DNA from: Alistipes senegalensis
GTDB lineage: Bacteria; Bacillota; Clostridia; Oscillospirales; Ruminococcaceae
Assembly: GCA_023665275.1 (NCBI GenBank)
Contig: JAMPEF010000001.1
Coordinates: 294,946-358,945 of the forward strand
DNA: 64,000 bases
Reading direction: 5' to 3'
In this document: positions 6,806 to 15,806 of the stretch, piece by piece
How positions within the stretch are numbered: position 1 is the stretch's first letter
How the letters are laid out: every line of letters starts with the position of its first letter
Translations under genes and position numbers: made by a program
Notes under the pieces: generated by a model
Told to the model about the DNA's origin: nothing
What the model saw: the letters and a program-made list of their open reading frames with translations, nothing else
The model's database searches: none

Positions 6806-8980
6806 CTGAAGATTATAAACTTTTTAACAGTTGTATTGACAGCGCTTTCAATGACAGGAGTTAATGCCTATGCTGAAAGCATCGATTACGGCGGAGGTTC
6901 GGCTGATGTGACAATAAATGAAGAAATGTTTGAACAAAACTCAAACGGCTATCACAGTGACATTGCGGCGTTGTCGTCCGTGCTAAGTCAGTGTGCCTAT
7001 GACGGCGAACTTCTCAATAATGCCTATGAAAAACTTGGATTTGACCTTAAAAATGATGTAACGCTTTTCGGATACGCTGACCAGTCAAACAACGCCGTAT
7101 ATGACACAAATTTAATAAACGCTGAGGAGGACTCACAGGCTTTTTCACTTGCCACTCGTGAAATCGCCGGCACACGTCTTTTAGTTGTTACTTTGCGTGG
7201 AACTAATCTTGAAAGTGCCAGCGACCTTCTAACAGATATTTCGATATTTGGCACACCATTTTATGAAGACAATGCGTCGGCAGGTTTTGTAAGTTTTTTT
7301 TCTAAAGCGTCAGTAGGAATAAGCCTCTATCTCGACGAACACCCCGAAATTGTCGAATCTGCCGAAAACGGAAAACTTAAAATTCTCATCACTGGACACA
7401 GTCTCGGCGGAGCTTGCACAAATCTGTTAGGTGCATATTTCAATACCCATGAACAAATAAAATATAAAGGTTTTTCCGATATTGATTCTGTCGCTGAAAT
7501 GTATGAAGAAAAATTAGACATTCCACAGGAAGATATTTTTATATATAGTTTTGCCTGTCCTAATGTATATTACGGTGACCCGACAACTGCCGATTGTGAC
7601 AACATAATCAATATAATTAACGAAAGTGACCTTATACCTAAAATTCCTAACGGAAATAAATTCGGACAGTTTGTTTATTTTGATACAATTGAAGACAACG
7701 GACTTTCGGCGCATTACGGCTATAAATACATAAACGCCGCTGAAAACGAAATACCCGACGGTGTACGTTATTACGGTGGTGCAGTCGATACGGAAATAAC
7801 AGAAAATATGTTCCGACAGGATTCAACGGAGTATCATAGGGATATTGCAGAAATCGCCATCGCATTGAGTGCCTCCGCATATAACGGCAGACGTGAAGCC
7901 GGTTATTATATCAATTCCGCATACAGACAACTTGGCTTTAAGTCCGATAATATAGAGATATACGGCTATCCGTCGGAGAACTATTCATTTTCGATTGCCT
8001 CACGTCCGGTAGGAGATATTACATTACTTTCTGTCACACTCAAAGGCAACAGCGGACAAAGTGATTTTTATAATCAGATTAAACAACCATTTAGTCAACC
8101 GTTCATGAACAGCATGACAAATCCAAATTATTACGATTTTTACATAAGGGTCAAAAATTCCCTTGACGAATATATTTCAAAACACAGCGAAATTCTTAAC
8201 TCCGCACAGGACGGAAAATTAAAAGTCCTTGTAAGCGGACACAGCATAGGCGGTGCGGCGGCGTGTCTGCTTGGTACGGAAATGAACAGTCCGGATTCTA
8301 TACTTAAAATTTCGGAAGAAGATATTTTTATATATACTTTCGGAAGTCCTTGTGTATATAGTTCTGAAGTGCCTTGTGAAAACGTGATAAACGTCATGAA
8401 TGAAAGTGATATTGTAACTTTAGTACCATTTGGTGTCAAATCCGGAAAAACAGTCGCATTTGATAGAGGCATTTTCGGTAAGGCTTGCTATGAACCACAA
8501 ATTTATGTGGAAAATCTCCCTGAAAAACTGGATTATAAAACGTATACACAGATAACAATAAATAATCCGTATGCAGAATATGCTGTAAAAAAAGACAATA
8601 ATATTTTTAATGATGATTTAAAAAAATTTTCCGACGACGAACACACATATATATATATGCCGTCTGATGACTATTCAATAAATTTTACGGGAAATACTGA
8701 AGAAATAATTGAATTGTCAGTCAGAGACCAGAACGGCTTTAACAAGTCCTATGAAAATATTTTTCTTACAGACGGAAAAAACATTGAATATGATATAAAA
8801 TCAGCTGAAATGTATGTCAATGACCAGAACGGCAGACATATTATGAAAATTTCCACGGACGGTACGGAAACAGAAATACAGGAAGATAAAAATTTAATAC
8901 CCGTCATGGCGGGAGCAGGTGGAGTGCTTGCATTAGCTGTAATGTCGTCACTGATACGGCGCAGAAAAAAGGGAGAATAA
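6806..8980 (+). CDS. Secreted/surface protein with two class 3 lipase-like domains
   Basis: About 724 residues: a signal peptide (ending near NAYAES), two homologous alpha/beta-hydrolase domains (about 25-310 and 320-590), a C-terminal region, and a membrane anchor with basic tail (VMAGAGGVLALAVMSSLIRR). Domain 1 has the nucleophile elbow GHSLGG, a candidate Asp in NESDLIP and His in SAHYGY. Domain 2 has GHSIGG and NESDIV, but the His position is Cys (KACYEP), so it may be inactive. Lipase_3 enzymes hydrolyse acyl esters; the substrate is unknown. No ATG or TTG fits the Shine-Dalgarno GGGGTGA at 6794-6800: the best placed codon is CTG at 6806, followed by a typical KIINFL signal-peptide start. 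GTG at 6797 lies inside the Shine-Dalgarno sequence. Confidence 0.8.
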   Translation: MKIINFLTVVLTALSMTGVNAYAESIDYGGGSADVTINEEMFEQNSNGYHSDIAALSSVLSQCAYDGELLNNAYEKLGFDLKNDVTLFGYADQSNNAVYDTNLINAEEDSQAFSLATREIAGTRLLVVTLRGTNLESASDLLTDISIFGTPFYEDNASAGFVSFFSKASVGISLYLDEHPEIVESAENGKLKILITGHSLGGACTNLLGAYFNTHEQIKYKGFSDIDSVAEMYEEKLDIPQEDIFIYSFACPNVYYGDPTTADCDNIINIINESDLIPKIPNGNKFGQFVYFDTIEDNGLSAHYGYKYINAAENEIPDGVRYYGGAVDTEITENMFRQDSTEYHRDIAEIAIALSASAYNGRREAGYYINSAYRQLGFKSDNIEIYGYPSENYSFSIASRPVGDITLLSVTLKGNSGQSDFYNQIKQPFSQPFMNSMTNPNYYDFYIRVKNSLDEYISKHSEILNSAQDGKLKVLVSGHSIGGAAACLLGTEMNSPDSILKISEEDIFIYTFGSPCVYSSEVPCENVINVMNESDIVTLVPFGVKSGKTVAFDRGIFGKACYEPQIYVENLPEKLDYKTYTQITINNPYAEYAVKKDNNIFNDDLKKFSDDEHTYIYMPSDDYSINFTGNTEEIIELSVRDQNGFNKSYENIFLTDGKNIEYDIKSAEMYVNDQNGRHIMKISTDGTETEIQEDKNLIPVMAGAGGVLALAVMSSLIRRRKKGE

Positions 8981-8997
8981 TTCTCCCCCTTTTTTTA
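8971..8997. terminator. Bidirectional terminator between lipase and clpC genes
   Basis: GGGAGAA-TAA-TTCTCCC (8971-8987), with the lipase stop codon forming the loop, is followed by CC and seven T, and preceded by six A, so it works for both convergent genes. Confidence 0.8.
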
Positions 8998-11337
8998 TAC
9001 TTTAGCAGTTTTCATGAATAAAATTTTATCGTTTTTCAGTTCTGCTCTGATAGTTTCACCGCTCCGGATTTCAGAACGGACTATCATTCCGGCTAATTCG
9101 TTTTCCACAAGTTCCGTGACACGTCTTTTTATCGGACGTGCGCCATATTTTTCAGTTTCCCGTGCTTCTGCAACAGCTTTTACGACGTCCGGTGAGTAGG
9201 TCAGTTCTATTCCCAGACTTTTAGCACGTATGCAGAGATTTTCAAGAGTTATTCTGCTTATTTTCATAAGGTCTTCACGTTCAAGCGGACGGAATACTAT
9301 TAATTCGTCAATTCTGTTGATAAATTCCGGTGTGAAATGTTCTCTCAGCCTTGTTAAGACATAGTCTTCATGGGCTGTATCGTTTTTTTCAGTAAATCCT
9401 ACAAGAGATTTACGACTTAACTGGTCAGCGCCGACATTAGACGTCATTATTATAATACAGTTTCGGAAACTCACACGACGCATAGTTGAATCTGTTAAAA
9501 TTCCGTCATCAAGTATCTGTAAAAGAACATTCAGTACCTCAATATCAGCTTTTTCTATTTCGTCGAACAGCAATAATGAATACGGATTCCGGCGGACTCT
9601 CTCACATAAATTGCTGGGTTGTTCGTCGTAACCTGCATATCCAGGGGGTGCGCCTATCAGCTTGGAAACAGAATGTTTTTCCATATATTCCGACATATCT
9701 ATACGAATAAGATTATTTCCGTAATTGAACATACAGTCTGCAAGAGCTTTTGCAAGTTCAGTTTTTCCGACACCCGTCGAACCGGCAAACAGAAAAGATG
9801 CTGTCGGACGACTTCCGTCACGCAAACCCGATTTTGCCCGACATATCGCATTAGTTATTTTATTTATTGCGTTTTCATGTCCTATAACTCTTTCTGAAAG
9901 TTTCATTTTAAGATAATTTATTTCATGCATATCACGAATACTTATTTTATCAAGCGGAATGCCTGTTTTCATTGAAATGACTGAAATAATATCTTCTTTC
10001 AGCACTCTTGGTCTTGTATTTCCGTTGATAATCCGTCTTATACCGCTGAGCCGACATTTTGCAGTATTCATGTTTATATATTCCGTATCTTTCGTGAGAA
10101 CTCCGGTACTACAACGTATTTTTGCACATGCACACGCCTCGTCAAGTACATCTATTGCCTTATCAGGTAAAAATCTTTCAGATATATATCTTACCGACAT
10201 ATTGACAGATAAAGATATTATTTCTTCACTTATTTCAACGCCGTGAAAATTTTCATAATTATTTTTCAGACCATTTATAATTTCAATGCAGTTTTCTACT
10301 GCCGGTTCATTGACGTTCACGGGCTGGAAACGTCTTTCAAGTGCGGAATCCTTTTCAATAGTCTTGCGGTATTCCTCAAAAGTAGTTGCCCCTATTATCT
10401 GTAGTTCACCACGTGCAAGCTGTGGTTTCATTATGTTTGCGGCATCAATAGCGCCCTCCGCCGCACCAGCGCCTACTATCGTATGAATTTCGTCAATAAA
10501 AAGAATTATGTTTCCTGCATTTGCTGCCTCGTCAAGACACGCCTTAACACGTTCTTCAAAATCTCCCCGATATTTTGCGCCGGACAGCAAAGAAGTAAAA
10601 TCAAGCGAAAAAATAAATTTATTTTTCAGAGAATCCGGAACAAGATTTCTGACAAATAATTCCGCCACACCCTCAACAATAGCGGTTTTTCCGACACCAG
10701 CCTCACCTATAAGACATGGATTATTTTTATTCCGCCGTGAGAGTACCTGTAAAACTCTTTCAATTTCGTTCTGTCTGCCTATCAAAGGGTCATTCTTGCG
10801 TATGACAGAAATATCAGTCAGATTTTTTCCGTATCTGAACAGATTAGGAAGCTGTGAAATTTTCGGCTTGACAGCCTCCATAAGTTCCGCCTGAACTTCA
10901 GACGAATGAATAAGATTCAATCCACCGCATATGCCGGTAAGATTTCCGCCGGTTTTTTTTATTATCGTACAGGCACTACATGAAGATTCCCTGATTATTG
11001 CCGCCAGAATATGTTCAGGGGTTGCCTGACGTTTCTTGTCTGTAACTGCAATATCATAGGATAATTCAAGAATTTTCTTTGTTGCCGTCGTAAAGTACCG
11101 CTGATTGAGAATTGACGGCGTACCCTGTCCCACAAGATGTATGACTTCACGTCTTAAATCGTTATAGGAAATGCCGTTTTCTATAAGAATTTCAGCGGCT
11201 GTTGTTGTGCTGTCCGCCGCCATAGAAAGAAGAATATGCTCACTGCCTATATAGGTATGCCCCAATTCAGAGGCTATGTTTACAGCATTTTCTATAATCC
11301 GGACCGCTTTTTTTGTGAACTTGTCAGTATTTATCAT
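8995..11337 (-). CDS. clpC: Clp protease ATP-binding subunit, ClpC/ClpA type
   Basis: A 780-residue class I Hsp100 unfoldase. An N-terminal double Clp repeat (1-150) is followed by AAA+ D1 with Walker A GEAGVGKT (211-218) and Walker B ILFIDE (278-283), and D2 with Walker A GSTGVGKT (519-526) and Walker B LLLFDE. A VGF tripeptide near 646-648 matches the ClpP-docking loop, which separates it from ClpB. The linker between D1 and D2 (about 400-450) is far shorter than the M domain of Bacillus ClpC and shows no UVR motif, so adaptor control of the MecA kind is not expected. GGAGGGTG precedes the ATG. No CtsR-type direct repeat is visible upstream. It probably feeds the ClpP encoded at 13 kb. Confidence 0.88.
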   Translation of the reverse strand: MINTDKFTKKAVRIIENAVNIASELGHTYIGSEHILLSMAADSTTTAAEILIENGISYNDLRREVIHLVGQGTPSILNQRYFTTATKKILELSYDIAVTDKKRQATPEHILAAIIRESSCSACTIIKKTGGNLTGICGGLNLIHSSEVQAELMEAVKPKISQLPNLFRYGKNLTDISVIRKNDPLIGRQNEIERVLQVLSRRNKNNPCLIGEAGVGKTAIVEGVAELFVRNLVPDSLKNKFIFSLDFTSLLSGAKYRGDFEERVKACLDEAANAGNIILFIDEIHTIVGAGAAEGAIDAANIMKPQLARGELQIIGATTFEEYRKTIEKDSALERRFQPVNVNEPAVENCIEIINGLKNNYENFHGVEISEEIISLSVNMSVRYISERFLPDKAIDVLDEACACAKIRCSTGVLTKDTEYINMNTAKCRLSGIRRIINGNTRPRVLKEDIISVISMKTGIPLDKISIRDMHEINYLKMKLSERVIGHENAINKITNAICRAKSGLRDGSRPTASFLFAGSTGVGKTELAKALADCMFNYGNNLIRIDMSEYMEKHSVSKLIGAPPGYAGYDEQPSNLCERVRRNPYSLLLFDEIEKADIEVLNVLLQILDDGILTDSTMRRVSFRNCIIIMTSNVGADQLSRKSLVGFTEKNDTAHEDYVLTRLREHFTPEFINRIDELIVFRPLEREDLMKISRITLENLCIRAKSLGIELTYSPDVVKAVAEARETEKYGARPIKRRVTELVENELAGMIVRSEIRSGETIRAELKNDKILFMKTAKV

Positions 11338-11512
11338 GATTACACCCTCCTGAAAAAAACACCTGATTATATTATGCCACTATTTGTATGCGATAACTGT
11401 CGAAATCGGCGGTTAAAAAATTTTTTGTAACAATTTTTTCCGTCGGGCATATTATGTACTATGAAGCGAAACAAAACGCTTTAAATAAATATCCATAAGG
11501 AGTTGTTTTTTT

Positions 11513-11662
11513 ATGTGTAATTCATGTTTTGAAGGTAACGGTAATAACTGCTGGTGCATCATTCTTCTCGTAATCCTCTTCCTCATCTTCTGCGGTGGCT
11601 GCGGCAACAACAATAACAACGACTGCGGTTGCAACAACAACAGCTGCGGCTGTGGCTGCTAA
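11513..11662 (+). CDS. Cys-rich small membrane-type protein (49 aa)
   Basis: A 49-codon gene with ATAAGGAG 10 bases before the ATG and its own terminator. The product has 11 Cys. It begins MCNSCFEG, has one hydrophobic segment (CIILLVILFLIFC, about 15-27), then GGCG, an Asn run, and a tail of paired Cys ending SCGCGC. Similar small high-Cys proteins are seen in Clostridia but have no established function; metal binding, disulfide cross-linking or a membrane role are all possible. The Asn/Gly/Cys tail outside a short membrane segment is the distinctive part. It lies between clpC (divergent) and clpX (convergent). The MCN start and CGC end recall the two 19-residue peptides at 45.8 kb. Confidence 0.75.
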   Translation: MCNSCFEGNGNNCWCIILLVILFLIFCGGCGNNNNNDCGCNNNSCGCGC

Positions 11663-11679
11663 TCAGCTCCAAACAAAAC

Positions 11680-11708
11680 GGGACACTTTTTCAAGTGTCC
11701 CTGTTTTT
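11680..11708. terminator. Bidirectional terminator
   Basis: GGGACACTT-TTTC-AAGTGTCCC (11680-11701) followed by TGTTTTT on the plus strand, and GTTTTGTTT on the minus strand. It ends the small Cys-rich gene and the tig-clpP-clpX operon. Confidence 0.8.
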
Positions 11709-12990
11709 ATGCTATATCCGCAAAATCAATAGTTTTATTTCTTCTGTTTGTCAGTATCGGCTGTGCTTCTCCCTTGACGCTTTCAGCAGTAACGGTTACT
11801 TTAGCTATACTGCCATCTGATGGGACTGTATACATAGCCTTCATTAAAATATTTTCAAGAATTGCCCTCAGACCTCTTGCACCTGTCTTCTGTGATATTG
11901 CCTTTTTAGCAATTTCAATAAGTGCGGAATCCTGAATTTCAAGCTCAACGTCATCATATTCAAAAAGCCTTTTATACTGCTTTACAAGCGCATTTTTCGG
12001 CTCTGTGAGTATTCTGACAAGTGAATTTTCATCAAGTTCCTCAAGGACTGATATAACCGGAAGTCTTCCGATAAATTCAGGCACCATGCCGAATTTTACT
12101 AAATCTTTCGGGACAACCTCTTTGAATATATTGTCTTTCTTTTCAAGCATTGACCTGATTTCACCGCCAAAACCTATAGCAGACTTTCCAATACGTGCCT
12201 GTATCTGTTTTTCAAGACCATCAAAAGCACCGCCGCATATAAAAAGAATATTCTTTGTGTTAATCTGCAACGCCTCTTGATTAGGGTGCTTTCTGCCACC
12301 CTGTGGCGGAACGTTTGAAACAGTACCCTCTATAATTTTGAGAAGTGCCTGCTGTACACCCTCACCGCTTACATCACGGGTAAGGGAAGTATTTTCAGAT
12401 TTACGGGCGATTTTATCTATTTCGTCGATATAGACAATACCTTTTTCAGCGGCTTTTATATCATAGTCTGCCGCCTGAATAAGTCTTAAAAGAACATTTT
12501 CAACGTCATCGCCGACATAACCCGCTTCAGTTATAGTTGTAGCGTCTGCAATGGCAAACGGAACATTAAGCATTTTAGCAAGAGTCTGTGCAAGAAAAGT
12601 TTTTCCGACACCGGTAGGACCTAAGAGAAGTACATTACTTTTCTGAAGTTCTATATCATCATTAGTGCCGGAATCTTTTTCCGACTGGTTAAGAATACGT
12701 TTATAGTGGTTGTATACCGCAACGGCAAGCGAAATTTTAGCATCGTCCTGACCTATTACATACTCATCAAGAAACATTTTTATTTCCATAGGTCTCATAA
12801 GCCTTATTTCCGAATTGTCATCAGGTTTTGCAGCTTTTTTCTTAGCCTTCGTCATTCCTGAGCCATAAAGCATTTCATAGCAGTAAGTCACACATTCGTC
12901 ACAGATATTTGCATTTCCTGCTGAAAGCATACTCTGTACCCTGTTTTCACCCTTACCACAGAAATTACATGATTTAAAAGTTGATGCCAT
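11707..12990 (-). CDS. clpX: ATP-dependent Clp protease ATP-binding subunit ClpX
   Basis: A 427-residue ClpX. The N-terminal zinc-binding domain has its four cysteines at 8, 11, 30 and 33 (CNFC and CDEC). The AAA+ core shows Walker A GPTGVGKT, Walker [11 protein letters not shown], the pore loop GYVGDDV, the RKH-type loop in GGRKHP and the IGF ClpP-docking loop in KSAIGFGG. It unfolds substrates and threads them into ClpP. It follows clpP by 50 bases in the order tig, clpP, clpX, the common bacterial arrangement, so the three are likely co-transcribed. Confidence 0.97.
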   Translation of the reverse strand: MASTFKSCNFCGKGENRVQSMLSAGNANICDECVTYCYEMLYGSGMTKAKKKAAKPDDNSEIRLMRPMEIKMFLDEYVIGQDDAKISLAVAVYNHYKRILNQSEKDSGTNDDIELQKSNVLLLGPTGVGKTFLAQTLAKMLNVPFAIADATTITEAGYVGDDVENVLLRLIQAADYDIKAAEKGIVYIDEIDKIARKSENTSLTRDVSGEGVQQALLKIIEGTVSNVPPQGGRKHPNQEALQINTKNILFICGGAFDGLEKQIQARIGKSAIGFGGEIRSMLEKKDNIFKEVVPKDLVKFGMVPEFIGRLPVISVLEELDENSLVRILTEPKNALVKQYKRLFEYDDVELEIQDSALIEIAKKAISQKTGARGLRAILENILMKAMYTVPSDGSIAKVTVTAESVKGEAQPILTNRRNKTIDFADIA

Positions 12991-13040
12991 TATTCAACCT
13001 CCCCTTTTTCGATAACTTTACAAACTGATACATTTACAAT

Positions 13041-13631
13041 TTACCTTTTTTCAATAACCTTATCAATAAGTCCGTATTCCATAGCCTCTTTAGCATACAT
13101 ATAATTGTCACGTTCAGTGTCAATTTGAATCTGTTCAATGGGCTTGCCAGTATTAAGAGCAAGTATTTCATTCATTTTCTGACGTGTTCTTATAAGATGG
13201 TCGGAATGAATTTTTATATCAGTACATTGTCCTGAAAGTCCGCCTGAGATAAGAGGCTGATGAATCATAATCTCACTGTTAGGGAGTGCAAATCTCTTGC
13301 CCTTTGCACCGGAAGAAAGCAGAAACGCTCCCATTGATGCAGCCATACCGATACAGATAGTTGAAACATCACACTTGATGTAGTTCATTGTATCATATAT
13401 AGCCATTCCTGATGTGATAGAACCGCCGGGACTGTTGATATAAAGTGAAATATCCTTTTCGGTGTCCTGACTTTCAAGATAAAGAAGCTGTGCTACAACA
13501 AGACTTGCAGTAGCGTCGTTTACCTGGTCTGAAAGCATAATAATTCTGTCATTAAGAAGACGTGAGAATATATCATATGACCTTTCACCACGGCTTGTCT
13601 GTTCAACAACATAAGGTACTAAACTACTCAT
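13041..13631 (-). CDS. clpP: ATP-dependent Clp protease proteolytic subunit ClpP
   Basis: A 196-residue serine peptidase with the catalytic triad Ser99 (GMAASMGA), His124 (MIHQPL) and Asp171 (DTERD). It forms the double-heptameric chamber that degrades proteins delivered by ClpX and the ClpC-type ATPase encoded nearby. Length is standard. There is a 76-base gap to tig that holds a strong hairpin (13657-13684) without a T run, and a Shine-Dalgarno sequence (AGAAAGGGCGATG) in front of the ATG. Confidence 0.97.
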   Translation of the reverse strand: MSSLVPYVVEQTSRGERSYDIFSRLLNDRIIMLSDQVNDATASLVVAQLLYLESQDTEKDISLYINSPGGSITSGMAIYDTMNYIKCDVSTICIGMAASMGAFLLSSGAKGKRFALPNSEIMIHQPLISGGLSGQCTDIKIHSDHLIRTRQKMNEILALNTGKPIEQIQIDTERDNYMYAKEAMEYGLIDKVIEKR

Positions 13632-13656
13632 TATTCATCGCCCTTTCTACAAACGG

Positions 13657-13684
13657 TGCTGTTCCGCTGGACAGCGGAGCAGCA
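13657..13684 (-). other. Stable hairpin between tig and clpP
   Basis: A 12-bp stem (TGCTGCTCCGCT / AGCGGAACAGCA on the minus strand, one G-T pair) with a 4-base loop. No T tract follows, so it is more likely an mRNA processing or stability element, or a protein-binding repeat, than a terminator. Confidence 0.6.
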
Positions 13685-13707
13685 TTTTCTTTATATTTTT
13701 TATTTAA

Positions 13708-15009
13708 TCATTCATTGGATTCAGCGGCATCTTCAGAAACTGCTGTCTCTTTTATAAGGTCAACAACCTTCTGCGCCTTTAACTCAACTATATATTCACC
13801 GTAATCAATGAATCTCTTAATTGTTTCAACATCAACTCTGTTGGCTGCTGCAATCTCCTTGAGACCGTCATTGATTTCTTCTTCTGTAACTTCAACATTT
13901 TCAATTTCAGCAATCTTTTCAAGAGCAAGACGGAGCTTTACTTCATATACAGCTCTTTCTCTGTAAGATTCCCTGATACTTTCCATATTCATACCTGTAT
14001 ACTGGAAATATAACTTTATATCCAAGCCCTGCTGCTGTAACTGCTGTTCAAAAGCTCTTATAATAAGGTCTATTCTCTGTTCAAACATACAGTTAGGAAT
14101 AGGTGAATCAACCTTTTCAGCAAGAGCATTCATAAGCTCTGCTTCAAAATCAGCGTCAGCCTGATTTTTAGCAGCCTCTTCGAGTTTTGCTCTTATATCG
14201 TTTCTGTATTCTTCAACGGTATCAAATTCTGTAGCGTCTTTAATAAGGTCGTCATTGATTTCAGGAAGTTCTTCATAGCTGATAGCCTTTAACTTTGTCT
14301 TGAATACAGCTTCCTTGCCTGCATATTCTTCCATCTGATAATCTGTCGGGAAAGTAACATTTACGTCGAAATCATCGCCGATGCTATGACCTACAATCTG
14401 GTCTTCAAATCCGGGGATAAACTGACCACTGCCGAGTACAAGCGGGTGGTCTTCGCCCTTACCGCCCTCAAATGCCTCTTCACCGAAAAAGCCTTCAAAG
14501 TCAATAGTAACTTCGTCACCAAGCTGTGCCGGTCTGTCGTCAACAGAAACAATGCGGGCGTTCTTTTTTCTAATCATCTGAATCTGCTTGTCTATGTCTT
14601 CTTCTGTGATTTCCTTTACAGACTTTGTAGCTTTCATACCCTTATAGCCTGAAATTTCAATTTCCGGCTTGGTAATGCAAACTGCTTTAAGCTCAACGCC
14701 TGTTTCCTTGTCAATGGAAGTGATTTCTACAGACGGTCTGTCAACCAATGAAAGTTCAAGACCTTTTACGGCAGAATCAATCTCAGGACCAATAAGAGAA
14801 TTTATAGCGCCTTCATAGAATGCACCCTCACCGAACTGCTGTTCAGCAAGTTTACGGGAAACATGACCCTTTCTGAATCCTTTTATCTGGATATTCTTCT
14901 TCTGACGCTGATATTCTCTTTCAACAGCGTTTTCAAATTTTTCGGCATCAATGCTGATAACCAGTTCAGTAGTGTTTACATCTGTTTTTGTTGATGATTT
15001 TAAACTCAT
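13708..15009 (-). CDS. tig: Trigger factor (ribosome-associated chaperone, PPIase)
   Basis: A 433-residue trigger factor. The N-terminal ribosome-binding domain (about 1-145) contains the docking signature GFRKGHVSRKL; a FKBP-type peptidyl-prolyl isomerase domain (about 155-245) includes DEVTIDFEGF and the GSGQFIPGFE motif; the helical C-terminal chaperone domain follows. It holds nascent chains at the ribosome exit. The start ATG has GGAGG upstream, with a promoter about 45 bases ahead. It is the first gene of tig-clpP-clpX, linking folding and degradation. Confidence 0.97.
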   Translation of the reverse strand: MSLKSSTKTDVNTTELVISIDAEKFENAVEREYQRQKKNIQIKGFRKGHVSRKLAEQQFGEGAFYEGAINSLIGPEIDSAVKGLELSLVDRPSVEITSIDKETGVELKAVCITKPEIEISGYKGMKATKSVKEITEEDIDKQIQMIRKKNARIVSVDDRPAQLGDEVTIDFEGFFGEEAFEGGKGEDHPLVLGSGQFIPGFEDQIVGHSIGDDFDVNVTFPTDYQMEEYAGKEAVFKTKLKAISYEELPEINDDLIKDATEFDTVEEYRNDIRAKLEEAAKNQADADFEAELMNALAEKVDSPIPNCMFEQRIDLIIRAFEQQLQQQGLDIKLYFQYTGMNMESIRESYRERAVYEVKLRLALEKIAEIENVEVTEEEINDGLKEIAAANRVDVETIKRFIDYGEYIVELKAQKVVDLIKETAVSEDAAESNE

Positions 15010-15052
15010 GATTTTTATAACCTCCGTTTATTTTATAGCATACACTTAACAT

Positions 15053-15081
15053 ATTATACCACAATATGAAAAATTTTTCTA
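15053..15081 (-). promoter_or_regulatory. Promoter of tig-clpP-clpX
   Basis: On the minus strand TAGAAA, a 17-base spacer and TATAAT; the -10 box is perfect, the -35 matches four of six. Confidence 0.6.
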
Positions 15082-15113
15082 CATATTCCGGACAGTTCTG
15101 CGAAATACACAAA

Positions 15114-15806
15114 TTACACAATTTTTTCCGGAATAAACTGTAAATAATCACCTGCAACAAGATGGAAATTTATTCCGTCATAAGTATTTTTTATGCATAA
15201 TTCATGTGCTGTTTTTCCGTGAATATGTCCGTAATAACAATTTTTTATATTGTATCGGTACAATACGTCAAGTATATCATAATTAAAATTTGTCGCAAAA
15301 ATGGGCGGATAATGCATGAATACAACGGGTTCAAGGTTTTCAGCAAGGGCTGATTTTATCGACGTTTCAAGTCTTTGCACTTCACGTTTAAGTACTTTTT
15401 CGTCCTGTGTTTCACCGTGAATACTAACCCATCCACGTGTACCGCATATCCCGTAATTTTCATAGCGGTAATGGTTATTGTGCAGAATCTTAATACTTCC
15501 GCACCCCTCCGCCGTAAGAAAATCTTCCATTTTCTTTTTAGTAGACCACCAGTAATCGTGGTTACCTTTTATAATAATCTTCTGCCCCGTGAGATTTTCA
15601 ATAAAATGAAAATCCGCCGCCGACTCCTGAAGTGACATTCCCCATGAAATATCACCGGCAATCACAACAGTATCATCGGGCTTTACACGGTCAAGCCAGT
15701 TTTTTTTAATAAGTTCCTGATAATTTTTCCAGCCATTGAAAATAGCCATAGTTTTTTCAGGATTTCCTTGACATAAGTGTAAATCAGCTATTACCCATAA
15801 ACTCAT
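15114..15806 (-). CDS. Metallophosphoesterase (calcineurin-like)
   Basis: A 230-residue phosphoesterase with the full set of metal-binding motifs: D-x-H in IADLHLC near the N terminus, GD in VIAGDISWG, GNHD in IKGNHDYWW, MHYPP, and GHIHG near the C terminus. These bind two metal ions in the calcineurin-like superfamily. The substrate is unknown. The start ATG shares one base with the threonine synthase stop codon (TGATG), so it is translationally coupled as the last gene of the rplS-to-thrC unit. No obvious terminator follows before the tig promoter. Confidence 0.88.
   Translation of the reverse strand: MSLWVIADLHLCQGNPEKTMAIFNGWKNYQELIKKNWLDRVKPDDTVVIAGDISWGMSLQESAADFHFIENLTGQKIIIKGNHDYWWSTKKKMEDFLTAEGCGSIKILHNNHYRYENYGICGTRGWVSIHGETQDEKVLKREVQRLETSIKSALAENLEPVVFMHYPPIFATNFNYDILDVLYRYNIKNCYYGHIHGKTAHELCIKNTYDGINFHLVAGDYLQFIPEKIV

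Noticed and set aside
9014..10894. Several open frames antisense to clpC
   Set aside because: They run opposite to a well-supported gene, lack ribosome-binding sites, and show low-complexity Ser/Phe-rich composition from codon shadows.
11338..11512. CtsR operator ahead of clpC
   Set aside because: No tandem GGTCAAA-type heptads on either strand.
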